Of a stretch of 64,000 bases of DNA, positions 18,239-26,826 are shown piece after piece; the first letter of the stretch is position 1, and each line of letters opens with the position of its first letter. Both the position numbers and the translations under genes were made by a program. Source of the stretch: Candidatus Yanofskyibacteriota bacterium. GTDB lineage: Bacteria > Patescibacteria > Paceibacteria > 2-02-FULL-40-12 > IGHO2-12-FULL-4. The stretch spans positions 62,001-126,000 of the forward strand of contig JACPNK010000006.1 in the NCBI GenBank assembly GCA_016185525.1. The letters run 5' to 3'. The notes under the pieces were generated by a model. That model searched no databases. It was not told the origin of the DNA and was given only the letters and a program-made list of their open reading frames with translations.

Positions 18239-19699
18239 ATGAAACCCAGCTTATTTCAAACAGATTTTAAAGGCAAAAAAGTCCTTGTTTTTGGTTTGGG
18301 GCTTTTGGGCGGGGGAGTGGCGACAACTAATTGGCTTTTAAGGCAAGGTGCAAAAGTTACGGTTACTGATTTGAAAGACAAAAAAACATTAATGCCGTCT
18401 CTTAAAAAAATCAAAGGTCCATCAAGGTTCAACCTTGATGAGCAGAAGCTCGGCGGGCATAGCGAGCAAGACATCAAAGAAAACGAAGTTGTTGTCGTCA
18501 ACCCCGATGTATCAATAAACAACAAATATATTCAGCTTGCTTTTAATCTTGGCAAGCAAGTTGAAAATGAGGCGACAATTTTTTTAAAAAACTGGCAAAA
18601 ACCGGTGGTAGCTATAACGGGTACAAGAGGCAAGACCACAACCGTAAATTGGACGAATCATTTTTTGAAATCAAAATACAAATCTTCTGTTGCCGGCAAT
18701 TCTTACGACAATCCTTTTCTTAAAATTTTAGATAAGCAAAAAAGTTTTGAAATAGCGGCAGTGGAAATACCTTCTTTTGCTTTGGAGTTTTTTGATAAAA
18801 CAGTTCCGTCTTCTGACGTTGCTGTCATAACCAGTATTTATCAAGACCACCTCAATCGTCACAATACTCTTAAAGACTATGCGCTGACTAAAGCCAACAT
18901 TTTTAAAAACCAATCTTCAAAACAGCACTTAATTTTAAATTATGATAACGATTGGACTAAGTTTTTTTTGAAGCAAAAACCAAGGTCGCAGGTTTGGTTT
19001 TTCTCAAATAAAAAATTGCCACTAAGGTTTAACGGCATTTACTCTCAAAAAGAGGCGATACTCTTTCAAAAAAATGGCAAAGCAGAAGTTGTTTTGAAAG
19101 TTAACGATTTTGTTAAAAATTGGGGAGGGCACAATCTTTACAATTTGCTTGCCAGTTCTCTTTCAGCGCACTTGTCAGGTGTATCTTGGCGGGAGATCGA
19201 AAATAAAATTGCCGATCTTCCGCAAGTGCCATTCCGTCAGGAGATTATATTTCAAAGCCCTAAGCTTAAAATTATTAATGACACAACAGCAACTTCACCT
19301 GACGGAGCAATTGCGGCTCTGGAAAGGTTCGGCTCTGCGAACACGATTTTAATTACCGGCGGCACCGACAGACAACTGGAATACCAAGCGTGGTCAAAGG
19401 TTGTTAAGAAAAAAATTAAGTCCAAAAACTTAATTTTTCTTTCCGGTAGTGCGACTGATAAGATGCTCAAGGCAAAAGGACTAAGGACTAAGGCCACAAT
19501 TTTTGACACCCTTAAAGAGTGTTTCGAAGCCGCTCTAGAAAAAGCTGGAAAATATTCTCAATCCGTGATATTGTTCTCACCAGCTGCCAAGAGCTTTGAA
19601 AAGTTCAAAAACGAATATGATCGCGGCGAACAATTCAACAACTTGGTCGGCGGGTTAATTAAAAAGGAGAGAAAAATTGAGTCAAGGCAATCGGGATAG
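18239..19699 (+). CDS. murD: UDP-N-acetylmuramoylalanine--D-glutamate ligase
   Basis: 486 residues from the ATG at 18239. Adds D-Glu to UDP-MurNAc-L-Ala in peptidoglycan synthesis. N-terminal Rossmann-like GLGLLGGGVA (about 20-29), ATP-binding GTRGKTTT (about 126-133), and Mur ligase central signature with DTTATSPDGAI (about 347-357). The stretch GPSRFNLDEQK before LGGHSEQDI is absent from the usual MurD pattern as I know it and coincides with a perfect palindrome (18420-18440), so it is probably an insertion in a loop. Confidence 0.92.
   Translation: MKPSLFQTDFKGKKVLVFGLGLLGGGVATTNWLLRQGAKVTVTDLKDKKTLMPSLKKIKGPSRFNLDEQKLGGHSEQDIKENEVVVVNPDVSINNKYIQLAFNLGKQVENEATIFLKNWQKPVVAITGTRGKTTTVNWTNHFLKSKYKSSVAGNSYDNPFLKILDKQKSFEIAAVEIPSFALEFFDKTVPSSDVAVITSIYQDHLNRHNTLKDYALTKANIFKNQSSKQHLILNYDNDWTKFFLKQKPRSQVWFFSNKKLPLRFNGIYSQKEAILFQKNGKAEVVLKVNDFVKNWGGHNLYNLLASSLSAHLSGVSWREIENKIADLPQVPFRQEIIFQSPKLKIINDTTATSPDGAIAALERFGSANTILITGGTDRQLEYQAWSKVVKKKIKSKNLIFLSGSATDKMLKAKGLRTKATIFDTLKECFEAALEKAGKYSQSVILFSPAAKSFEKFKNEYDRGEQFNNLVGGLIKKERKIESRQSG
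18420..18440. repeat. In-frame palindrome inside murD
   Basis: Arms CATCAAGGTT / AACCTTGATG around one base; encodes PSRFNLDE in the same frame as the copy at 8427. Confidence 0.8.
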
Positions 19700-20021
19700 A
19701 TATTTGGAAGAAGGTTACAGAAAACTTTTCGGCAAAGAACCGGAACCCGGTATGAATGACTGGCAGATTGCAGCTTTGGTCATGGAAGGGCTAGACCCTC
19801 GTGTTCTGGGGGCAAAGCTCTCTAAGCAATGTATATTTCGGGTTTTCAATTATCTACTGCAGGATGTAGATGAAGATTTAATAAGGTCAGTTTGGTTCTT
19901 AGCAGAAAGCAATGCTCGTCAGTTTTTTTGGCCAAACCTGCCGGAAGAAATTCACCGGGACGATATGGCGGCGTTGGAGTATCTGGAGTCTAGCGGTTTT
20001 TGGAGCAAAGTTGGCGATTAG
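19677..20021 (+). CDS. Hypothetical protein downstream of murD
   Basis: 114 residues, TTG start 6 bases after AAGGAG and 23 bases inside the 3' end of murD, so translation may be coupled. Acidic, predicted helical, no membrane segment or known motif (NDWQIAALVMEGLDPRVLGA near 22-41). I do not recognise the family. Confidence 0.65.
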   Translation: MSQGNRDRYLEEGYRKLFGKEPEPGMNDWQIAALVMEGLDPRVLGAKLSKQCIFRVFNYLLQDVDEDLIRSVWFLAESNARQFFWPNLPEEIHRDDMAALEYLESSGFWSKVGD

Positions 20022-20038
20022 TTTTTACCTTTTTACCA

Positions 20039-20058
20039 CCTCGCCAAAAGCGAGGTTT
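20039..20058 (+). terminator. Hairpin between the murD-linked gene and tRNA-Ser
   Basis: CCTCGC / GCGAGG stem, followed by a short T-run. Confidence 0.6.
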
Positions 20059-20064
20059 ACTTTT

Positions 20065-20149
20065 GGAGGATTCGCCTAATGGTATGGCACACGCTTGGAA
20101 AGCGTGCGGGAGCAATCCCTTACAGGTTCGACTCCTGTATCCTCCGCCA
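20065..20149 (+). tRNA. tRNA-Ser (GGA)
   Basis: 85 bases with encoded CCA. Acceptor GGAGGAT/ATCCTCC, anticodon loop TTGGAAA between CACGC and GCGTG, long variable arm (GGGAGCAATCCC) as expected for serine. Confidence 0.95.
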
Positions 20150-20202
20150 AAATTCGGAAAACGATTTACTTTTAGTTTTTATCTTTATATAATTGTCTTA
20201 CT

Positions 20203-20916
20203 ATGGAAAATAAATTTGATAAGACCAAACTCATTTTGCCCGGCGCAATTTTGATTGCCGCCGTTTTAATTTCCGGATCGATTTTTTATGTCAACGGAGG
20301 CTTGCCGAATAAGAACAGCCAGGCCCAAATTAATCAGGGGGCCGGCGGCGCTGACGATAGTGTCCCTGTCGATGTCGCCGAAGACAATGACTCTTTTTTG
20401 GGAGAAAAAAATGCCGAAGTAGTAATTATTGAGTTTAGCGATTTCCAATGTCCTTTTTGCCGAAGTTTTTGGAGAGACACACTGCCTTTAATTAAAAAAG
20501 AATACATAGATACAGGAAAAGTGAAGCTTGTCTATCGGGATTTTCCTTTGTCTTTCCATCCGGCGGCCCATCCGGCGGCCCAAGCGGCCGAATGCGCCAA
20601 AGATCAGGACAAATTCTGGGAGATGCACGACAAAATTTTCAGCGAACAGGAAAAGATGGGCAGCGGCACTATTCAGTTCACGGTCAATGATATTAAAAAG
20701 TGGGCGGGCCAGATTGGTCTCAACACGGGAGACTTTGATCAGTGTCTGGACTCTGAAAGCAAGAAAGGTGAGGTTGAAAAAGATACGGCCGACGGCTCAA
20801 ACGCCGGAGTAAACGGCACACCAGCCTTTTTCATTAACGGACGCAAGCTGGTGGGCGCCCAGCCATTTGCTGTTTTTAAAGCCGCTATTGAAGAAGAAAT
20901 TTCATCAGTAAAGTAA
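20203..20916 (+). CDS. DsbA-like membrane-anchored thiol:disulfide oxidoreductase
   Basis: 237 residues. N-terminal signal anchor (about 9-30), linker, then a thioredoxin-fold domain with the active site CPFC at 83-86 (SDFQCPFC) and cis-Pro loop NGTPAFFING (about 202-211). Oxidises or isomerises disulfides of exported proteins. TATAAT ends 9 bases before the ATG; no Shine-Dalgarno. Single-gene unit between tRNA-Ser and dnaG. Confidence 0.88.
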   Translation: MENKFDKTKLILPGAILIAAVLISGSIFYVNGGLPNKNSQAQINQGAGGADDSVPVDVAEDNDSFLGEKNAEVVIIEFSDFQCPFCRSFWRDTLPLIKKEYIDTGKVKLVYRDFPLSFHPAAHPAAQAAECAKDQDKFWEMHDKIFSEQEKMGSGTIQFTVNDIKKWAGQIGLNTGDFDQCLDSESKKGEVEKDTADGSNAGVNGTPAFFINGRKLVGAQPFAVFKAAIEEEISSVK

Positions 20917-20985
20917 ACCAATTTTAATCCCGATATTGCAATTTGCCGAGTTTTCACACTGTTACGGATAGGACAAAGTAAAATA

Positions 20986-21014
20986 TTGGCATAAAATTAG
21001 TTTAATGCTATAAT
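20986..21014 (+). promoter_or_regulatory. Sigma-70 type promoter of dnaG-rpoD
   Basis: TTGGCA, 17-base spacer, TATAAT. Start would be near 21021, giving a leader of about 67 bases that contains a small inverted repeat (TTGGCTTATTT / AAATAAGCC). Confidence 0.8.
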
Positions 21015-21087
21015 GCAATTTAACCAGCTTTAAAAAGCTGATTTTGGCTTATTTTATTAAATAAGCCGCTCGAGTGTTCAAATTCAA

Positions 21088-22908
21088 ATGGAAGACAATG
21101 TCCAAAAAATAAAGGAGAGGGTGGATATTGTTGACCTCATTTCCGGTTATTTAAAACTTCAAAAGGCGGGTGTTAACTACAAAGCCAGATGCCCGTTTCA
21201 TAGTGAGAAGACGCCTTCCTTTTCAGTTTCTCCGGAGAGGCAGATTTGGCATTGTTTTGGTTGCGGCAAGGGTGGCGACCACTTCACTTTTATAGAAGAA
21301 ATTGAAGGAACTGACTTTCCGGAAGCTCTAAAAATGCTGGCAAAAAAAGCCGGCGTTGAGCTTCGTGATTTTGACCGTTCTTTCCAAAACGAAAAAACCA
21401 AGTTGCTGGAAATTTGCGAGTTGGCAGCCAAATTTTTTGAAAAACAGCTTTGGCGTTCTAACGTCGGACAAAAAGCCCTTGCTTATCTTAAAGAGAGGGG
21501 AGTGCAAGATGATTTTATAAAAAATTTCAGGTTGGGTTTTGCGCCGGAGTCATGGCAGAGTCTAAGCGATTTTTTAAACAGCAAAGGCTATCGGAATCAG
21601 GAAATTTTTGAATCAGGAATGTCTATCCGCCGCGAATCCAGAGACGGATTTTATGACCGCTTTCGTTCAAGGATAATTTTTCCAGTAACTGACGCCAATG
21701 CTCAAGTTGTGGGTTTTACCGGAAGGATTTTTCCCGACCAAAAAGATAAAGACTCCTCGGATTTTAAAGAAGCAAAATACATCAATACGCCGCAGACGCC
21801 AATCTACGACAAAAGCAAAATTCTTTACGGTTTGGATAAGGCAAGAAGCCAGATAAAAAAGGTTGACCAGTGTCTGGTGGTGGAGGGCAACATGGATGTG
21901 GTTTTGTCTCACCAGGCAGGAGTTGTTCACGCGGTGGCTTCTTCAGGAACGGCGCTGACCGACCAGCATCTTAAAGTCATTAAGCGATTTACCAATAATC
22001 TTAATCTGTGTTTTGACCAAGATTCGGCCGGCTCAAACGCAACCGAGAGAGGAATTGCTTTAGCTCTTGAAAATAACTTTAACGTTTCAGTTTTGGGTAT
22101 AGATGATCCGGAGTGCAAAGATCCTGCCGACTTTGTAAAAAAATTCGGATTGAAGTGGCGGGAACAAGCAAAAAACTCCAAACCCCTGATAGAGTTCTAT
22201 ATAGAGCATTCTTCCAGATTGTTTGATTCCAGTACGGCTGTCGGTAAAAAAATGATTGCCGATAAAGTTTTGCCGTTTATAAAGACCATACCCAATGAGA
22301 TAGAAAGGTCGCATTGGGTCGGTGATTTGGCGGTCAGGCTGGCGGTTAAAGAAGAAACCCTGATACGGCAGATGGAAACGATGCAGAACAAGTTGTCGGA
22401 CGCCAAAACAATTTCAAGCGTTTCCAACAAAAAAGAACATTTTTTTGAGTCGGCAAGTTTTGACCTGCTGGAGGAATACTTAATTTCTCTGCTGATGCTG
22501 AAACCGCAACTGGCTTCCGGCGCGGACCAGCAGAAAATTGGCTTTTTTTCTGATAAACTGGCAACGATTTTTTCCGCTCTCGCCGGCTATCTGAACGAAA
22601 AACCTTTTGAAAAAGCCATTGATTATATTTTACAAAAATCTGCGGATAAAAATTTGGGGCTTGAGAAGATGTATTTAGAAAAATTATATTTACAAGCCCA
22701 AGAAGTTAACTTTGATGACAAGATGCTGGCCGAAGACTTTGATATGGCACTAAAGAGGCTTCAAGAAAGAAAGGTAAAAGCCAAAATGGTTGACCTGGAG
22801 TTGGCCATCAAGAAAGCCCAAAAAGAACAAAATAAAGACCTGACAGCAAAATTAATAAACGAAGCCCAGATCACAGCCAGTTTTTTAAATAGCGTAAAGA
22901 CAATATAA
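21088..22908 (+). CDS. dnaG: DNA primase
   Basis: 606 residues. Synthesises RNA primers at the fork. N-terminal CHC2 zinc finger (CPFHSEKTPSFSVSP, then HCFGCGKGGD; about 36-65), catalytic TOPRIM domain with VVEGNMDVV (about 265-273) and LCFDQDSAG (about 308-316), and a helical C-terminal region that would bind DnaB. Paired with rpoD as in the classical macromolecular synthesis operon, but rpsU is absent upstream. Confidence 0.96.
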   Translation: MEDNVQKIKERVDIVDLISGYLKLQKAGVNYKARCPFHSEKTPSFSVSPERQIWHCFGCGKGGDHFTFIEEIEGTDFPEALKMLAKKAGVELRDFDRSFQNEKTKLLEICELAAKFFEKQLWRSNVGQKALAYLKERGVQDDFIKNFRLGFAPESWQSLSDFLNSKGYRNQEIFESGMSIRRESRDGFYDRFRSRIIFPVTDANAQVVGFTGRIFPDQKDKDSSDFKEAKYINTPQTPIYDKSKILYGLDKARSQIKKVDQCLVVEGNMDVVLSHQAGVVHAVASSGTALTDQHLKVIKRFTNNLNLCFDQDSAGSNATERGIALALENNFNVSVLGIDDPECKDPADFVKKFGLKWREQAKNSKPLIEFYIEHSSRLFDSSTAVGKKMIADKVLPFIKTIPNEIERSHWVGDLAVRLAVKEETLIRQMETMQNKLSDAKTISSVSNKKEHFFESASFDLLEEYLISLLMLKPQLASGADQQKIGFFSDKLATIFSALAGYLNEKPFEKAIDYILQKSADKNLGLEKMYLEKLYLQAQEVNFDDKMLAEDFDMALKRLQERKVKAKMVDLELAIKKAQKEQNKDLTAKLINEAQITASFLNSVKTI

Positions 22909-22920
22909 AAATAAAACAAA

Positions 22921-24144
22921 ATGCCTAAAACCAAAAAAATAAAAAATAAAAAACCTTTGAAAAAAAAGAAACCTGCCAAGGCCAAAAAAGCCAAGTTTCA
23001 TGTTTCAAAAAAACAGAGCAAGCCAAAGGCAAAACCGGCAAAAAAACCCGCCAAAGTTAAGGTTCCCAAGGAGTTGATTAAAGAAGAAGACATTTTAAAG
23101 TTGATTGAAAAGGGTCGTCATCGCGGTTTTGTTACCGAGTCGGAAATTATGCACACCTTTCCGCATATTGAAAAAGATATTGAGGGATTGGAGAGGCTGT
23201 ACGAGAGGCTGGAGTCTTCAAACATCAACATTATTGAAACGGGCAGAGTCTTTGAACAGGATCGGGCTAAAGAATTTGAGGAAAAGAAAAAATTGGAAAC
23301 CGAACTTGGCGATATTTCTTCAGACTCGGTGCAAATGTATTTGCGGGAAATTGGCCAATATCCGCTTTTGCGGGCCGAAGAGGAAGTTGACTTGGCTAAG
23401 AAGATTTTAGAAAGCGACGAAGCGGCCAGACAAAAACTTATTTTATCCAATTTGCGTCTGGTGGTTTCAATCGCTAAAAAATATATCGGGCGTTCGGCAA
23501 ATTTAACTCTTTTGGATTTAATCCAAGAGGGTAACATCGGTCTTTCAAAAGCCGTTGAAAAATTTGACTACAAAAGGGGCTACAAATTCTCAACTTATGC
23601 AACTTGGTGGATCCGGCAGGCTATTACCCGCGCTTTGGCAGACCAGGCCAGAACCATCCGTATTCCAGTGCATATGGTTGAAACGATAAACAAGTATCAG
23701 CAAGTGGTCAGAAGGTTGGTGCAGGATTTGGGGCGGGAGCCTTTGCCGGAAGAAGTCGCTATGGAAATGGGGATGGATATAGACAAAATCAGGCATATTA
23801 TTAAAATTTCCCAAGATACAATTCCTTTGGAAACTCCGGTGGGCGATGACGACGAAGACAGCATGCTGGCGGATTTTATTCCTGACGAAGACAGCATCTC
23901 GCCGGCGGTTTCAGCGGCGCGCAGGATTTTGAAGGATCATCTGGTTGAGATTATTGCTGACCTGACTCCGCGTGAACAAAAAATTCTTGAGATGAGATTT
24001 GGCTTGAATGATGGCGTTCTGCATACTCTTGAAGAAGTCGGCAAAGTTTTTGCCGTTACCCGCGAACGCATCCGACAAATTGAAGCGAAGGCGTTAGAGA
24101 AAATCAGACAGCATCATAAGGCGGAGAAGCTTAAAGGCTATTAG
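22921..24144 (+). CDS. rpoD: Primary RNA polymerase sigma factor (RpoD)
   Basis: 407 residues. A Lys/Pro-rich N-terminal tail (about 1-60), region 1.2 (DSVQMYLREIGQYPLL near 137-152), region 2 with YKFSTYATWWIRQAITRAL, region 3, and region 4 helix-turn-helix (TLEEVGKVFAVTRERIRQIE near 372-391). The strongly basic tail in place of region 1.1 is noteworthy. 12 bases after dnaG, so one operon. The stop codon lies in the loop of a perfect hairpin. Confidence 0.96.
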   Translation: MPKTKKIKNKKPLKKKKPAKAKKAKFHVSKKQSKPKAKPAKKPAKVKVPKELIKEEDILKLIEKGRHRGFVTESEIMHTFPHIEKDIEGLERLYERLESSNINIIETGRVFEQDRAKEFEEKKKLETELGDISSDSVQMYLREIGQYPLLRAEEEVDLAKKILESDEAARQKLILSNLRLVVSIAKKYIGRSANLTLLDLIQEGNIGLSKAVEKFDYKRGYKFSTYATWWIRQAITRALADQARTIRIPVHMVETINKYQQVVRRLVQDLGREPLPEEVAMEMGMDIDKIRHIIKISQDTIPLETPVGDDDEDSMLADFIPDEDSISPAVSAARRILKDHLVEIIADLTPREQKILEMRFGLNDGVLHTLEEVGKVFAVTRERIRQIEAKALEKIRQHHKAEKLKGY

Positions 24145-24156
24145 CCTTTAAGCTTC
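24126..24156 (+). terminator. Hairpin overlapping the rpoD stop codon
   Basis: Perfect 14-bp stem GAAGCTTAAAGGCT / AGCCTTTAAGCTTC with the TAG stop at its apex; no T-tract, so it may be a 3'-end stabiliser rather than a true terminator. A second GC-rich imperfect hairpin follows at about 24236-24272. Confidence 0.55.
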
Positions 24157-24365
24157 GGAGTCCAGCCCTTTCTAAGACTTTAAAGAAAGAGCTGTGGCAG
24201 ATAAGCTTAAGGGATATTAGTGAAATTTCTAATTTCCCCGTAAAGGGCCAGTGGCCCCACGGGGCTTTACTGGCTAATTAACCTAATTTCTAAATTCTAA
24301 ACGAACGCCTATTTGTAAAAACACTGAAAATAGCGTAAATTTGTCTTAGTTTGAAAATTAAATAT

Positions 24366-24637
24366 TCCCCGGTAGCTCAGCGGTAGAGCGGCTCGCTGTG
24401 AAATAACGCAGCTACCTAGAGAAATCTAGGATGAAAAACTTTGGGATAACGGTGAAACCTTTTTTAAAATGGTAACACCGTGGGAACCACGTAAAATGCT
24501 AAGGCATCACGTGGGCGCCGTAGAGACTAGATACCGAAGCACCCAACAGTAGGGTGGTGATATAGTCCATCCCACTACGAAAGTAGTGGACAAATGTAAC
24601 GAGAAGGTCGTAGGTTCGATCCCTACCCGGGGAGCCA
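24366..24637 (+). tRNA. tRNA-Asn (GUU), interrupted by a group I intron
   Basis: Exon 1 is 24366-24399 and exon 2 is 24597-24637 with encoded CCA. Joined, they give acceptor TCCCCGG/CCGGGGA, discriminator G, D-stem GCTC/GAGC, T-arm GTAGG-TTCGATC-CCTAC and anticodon loop CTGTTAA (anticodon GTT). The TCC...GGAGCCA ends are typical of tRNA-Asn. The 27-43 pair is G-A. The intron falls between anticodon bases 35 and 36. Confidence 0.9.
24400..24596 (+). other. Group I intron (197 nt, IC3-like) in tRNA-Asn
   Basis: Starts after exon base U (24399) and ends with G (24596). The guide sequence GCAGC (24408-24412) pairs with exon GCTGT, leaving the expected U-G wobble at the 5' splice site. Core: P7 strands AGACTA (24524-24529) and TAGTCC (near 24563-24568), P8 CACCC/GGGTG, P9 CCACTAC-GAAA-GTAGTGG (24572-24589). 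The core resembles the Azoarcus tRNA-Ile intron. No homing endonuclease gene; probably self-splicing. Confidence 0.9.
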
Positions 24638-24712
24638 AAAGTTGACACAGTACAGTTTTAGTGTTACTGTACGATCAGTTCTCGTTAGATTAAAGTCAAA
24701 AATAGGGTGCAA

Positions 24713-25240
24713 ATGAAAAAATCTATCCTTGTTACAGGAATTTCCGGTGCCGGCAAAACGGCAATCAGTAAAAAGCTAAACAAACTTGGTTATAAGGCTT
24801 ATGACATGGATGATCTTCCCGGCTTGTTTGCAATGATTAACAAAAAGACCGGAAAACCTGTCGTTGGCCATGATAACAGCAACTTGGAAAAGGTAGCAGA
24901 AATGGACTGGATTTGCGACAAAGATAAACTTAAATCCATTATCTCTAGTGAACTCAACCAGTTAGTTTTCTATTGCGGTAGCGCTTCAAATATGGATGAG
25001 ATCTTGCCCTTTTTTGACCTAGTGATTTTACTGAAAGTTAATCCGGAAACAATGCGGCACCGCTTGACCATGCGTAGGGAAAACGACTTTGGAAGAACAG
25101 CTGAAGTTCAAGACTGGATAATGACTTGGAAAGATTGGTGGGAAGATGACATGCAAAAAAAGGGCGCTGCAGTTGTTGACGGGAATAGAGGTTTAGGGCA
25201 AGTTGTCGAAGAATTAATAAAAAAGGCAAAGTCGAGCTAA
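24713..25240 (+). CDS. P-loop kinase-like protein, substrate unknown
   Basis: 175 residues from the ATG at 24713 (an in-frame GTG lies two codons upstream). Walker A GISGAGKTAI (about 8-17), a DMDDLPG element (about 33-39) that is typical of AAA_18-type/shikimate-kinase-like small kinases, and an Arg-rich lid (MRHRLTMRREND near 120-131). First gene after tRNA-Asn, in an accessory region. Own terminator downstream. Confidence 0.7.
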   Translation: MKKSILVTGISGAGKTAISKKLNKLGYKAYDMDDLPGLFAMINKKTGKPVVGHDNSNLEKVAEMDWICDKDKLKSIISSELNQLVFYCGSASNMDEILPFFDLVILLKVNPETMRHRLTMRRENDFGRTAEVQDWIMTWKDWWEDDMQKKGAAVVDGNRGLGQVVEELIKKAKSS

Positions 25241-25258
25241 ACTCGGCTTTTCTTTTTC
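25228..25258 (+). terminator. Terminator after the P-loop kinase gene
   Basis: AGTCGAG / CTCGGCT stem followed by TTTCTTTTT. Confidence 0.8.
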
Positions 25259-25273
25259 CAACTAAACTTTTTA

Positions 25274-25304
25274 ATCAACGGCCGAGCGGAGCTCGGCCGT
25301 TGAT
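25274..25304. repeat. Perfect 14-bp-arm palindrome
   Basis: ATCAACGGCCGAGC / GCTCGGCCGTTGAT around GGA. No T-tract; intergenic. Confidence 0.7.
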
Positions 25305-25351
25305 ATATGAGGGAAAAAGTGAGAAAATGAAAGGAATTTTATGAATAACTC

Positions 25352-25377
25352 CAATACGCCAGGCGGGTGGCGTATTG
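25352..25377. repeat. Intergenic palindromic repeat, copy 1 (AATACGCC family)
   Basis: CAATACGCCA-GGCGGG-TGGCGTATTG. One of five copies in the window (also 32189, 36509, 37617, 43707). Confidence 0.85.
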
Positions 25378-25451
25378 GGTAAAAAGTACCTGACATGATA
25401 TCTTTCCCCCCCGCCTTTTTCTCACCTCAAACAATATTTGCAAAATAATTT

Positions 25452-26066
25452 ATGAATCAAGACGAAATTAAAAAGTTTCTTGAGTCCTTTATTCCAAAAC
25501 GTGAGCGAACTATTGTTGTGATTGATTTTGGTAATGTAGAGAAATGGAAAAATGGGCTTGGTTGGCGGGTAGGCATACGAGAACTTGCGTCACTACTAAA
25601 ACATTTTACCTACGGCAAGCGTTTTCTGCGCCGGTTTTATTATGGCGCTGACTATGGCCAAAAAGAAAAATCATCCGAACTAACTGATTGGTCAAGATAT
25701 ATGCTTCGTACCGCTGATCTGAATGGCCTTGAGGTTATAGATAAGCGTGTGAAATATATATATAGCCCCGACAACATATACGGTTTTGAGAAAAAATGCG
25801 ATTTGGATGTTGAGATGGCAGTTGATCTTATACGCGAACGAGATAATTATGACACTATTATATTATTTTCAGGAGACGGCGATTTGGTTGTTGCGCTTAA
25901 ATATCTTAAAGAGGAATACAACAAGAAAGCAATAGTAATGAGCGCGCGCGGGCACATGGGGCGCGAGATTATTGACGCAAAACGGGGTGGCATAATCGAC
26001 GAGATTCTTTACGCAGATGATTTTGAATACCGGTTAAACATGGATAGATTTAGCAAAAGGGGATGA
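25452..26066 (+). CDS. NYN-domain (LabA/DUF88-like) putative nuclease
   Basis: 204 residues. NYN/PIN-like fold signature: VVIDFGNVEKW (about 22-32), a conserved acidic KKCDLDVEMAVDLI (about 115-128) and FSGDGDLVVAL (about 139-149), giving the clustered Asp residues expected for a metal-dependent RNase. Target unknown. Lies between two repeat-rich gaps in the accessory region. Confidence 0.8.
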   Translation: MNQDEIKKFLESFIPKRERTIVVIDFGNVEKWKNGLGWRVGIRELASLLKHFTYGKRFLRRFYYGADYGQKEKSSELTDWSRYMLRTADLNGLEVIDKRVKYIYSPDNIYGFEKKCDLDVEMAVDLIRERDNYDTIILFSGDGDLVVALKYLKEEYNKKAIVMSARGHMGREIIDAKRGGIIDEILYADDFEYRLNMDRFSKRG

Positions 26067-26072
26067 AAAATC

Positions 26073-26099
26073 AGAAGCCCCGCCTTGCGGCAGGGCTTC
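26073..26099 (+). terminator. Hairpin after the NYN gene
   Basis: GAAGCCC-GCC / GGC-GGGCTTC with TTGC loop; no T-run, so terminator function is uncertain. Confidence 0.45.
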
Positions 26100-26271
26100 G
26101 ATCAAAATCCGTATAAACCGATGTTTATAAATACATACTACCAAATAAGCAGTATATAAGTCAATAGTTATCCACATTGCGTAATTCTGCTCAAGTTCTA
26201 ACCTAAAATAGTCCTGAATTTTCGTAAAATTTAAAGGTCGGCAGGGCAAAAAGAAAACATAGATTAGGCCT

Positions 26272-26295
26272 AAAAAAGGGACCTGACCCCTTTTC
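26272..26295. repeat. AAAAGGGACCTGACCCCTTTT element, copy 1
   Basis: Imperfect palindrome with flanking A/T runs, also at 29124 and (inverted) 27989. It could form a small terminator. Confidence 0.6.
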
Positions 26296-26317
26296 TACCC
26301 TCTTGCTGAAATAATCT

Positions 26318-26512
26318 ATGACAACAAAAACCAAAACAAAAAAGGAGGTTTACTGGCGGTGCAAAAAGTGCGGCGACGAGATTTATTGGAATACGCACAA
26401 AAGCATGACTTACTGCAAATGCGGCGTCCTCGGAGTCGATGGGTGTGAATTTTGTGTGCGCCTCATCGGCAACGAAGCCGATCGGGAAGAAGTTAAGAGA
26501 ACTAAAAGATAA
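26318..26512 (+). CDS. Small zinc-ribbon-like protein
   Basis: 64 residues. CKKCGDEIYW (about 14-23), CKCG (about 33-36) and a further Cys pair (CEFC, about 43-46) suggest a zinc-binding knuckle. Basic at both ends. No Shine-Dalgarno. Function unknown; common type of small accessory gene. Confidence 0.5.
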   Translation: MTTKTKTKKEVYWRCKKCGDEIYWNTHKSMTYCKCGVLGVDGCEFCVRLIGNEADREEVKRTKR

Positions 26513-26515
26513 ACT

Positions 26516-26689
26516 ATGAATTCCGATCTAACACCTGTCCCGTTAGAGGCCGCGAGGGCTCGCAGCGGGGAGCCTCTAATGGGATTTATTACACTTGTCC
26601 GCCATAGCTTTAGCGACGGTGGAAACGAAAAGAATCAGACCCTTCTGGATAGATTCAGAGTGCTTATTAAAGACACTCGGTTTTTTTGA
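26516..26689 (+). CDS. Doubtful 57-residue ORF made largely of repeat sequence
   Basis: Starts 3 bases after the previous stop. Its 5' part is a hairpin (26539-26583, arms CCCGTTAGAGGC / GCCTCTAATGGG) and its middle is a degenerate inverted repeat (TGTCCGCCATAGC...). The C-terminal part reads LLDRFRVLIKDTRFF. It may be a translated repeat rather than a gene. Confidence 0.25.
   Translation: MNSDLTPVPLEAARARSGEPLMGFITLVRHSFSDGGNEKNQTLLDRFRVLIKDTRFF
26539..26583. repeat. Hairpin with GC-rich inner arms
   Basis: Outer arms CCCGTTAGAGGC and GCCTCTAATGGG (one T-G pair), inner CGCGAGGGCTCGCAGCGGGGA. It lies in a 314-base stretch (26513-26826) that otherwise holds only the doubtful ORF and a terminator. 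Confidence 0.6.
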
Positions 26690-26745
26690 TTTGGCTTTTT
26701 TGGGATAAGATTGATACGCACTATTAAGAACCAAAAAATCATCAT

Positions 26746-26788
26746 AAACCGGCTTTAAGAAAGCTGGCTTTCTCAGCCGGTTTTTGTT
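26746..26788 (+). terminator. Nested-stem terminator
   Basis: AAACCGGCT / AGCCGGTTT outer stem, AGAAAGC / GCTTTCT inner stem, then TTTTTG. Confidence 0.75.
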
Positions 26789-26826
26789 ATATAAGGTTTT
26801 AAGCACACAACATCATATATAAAATT

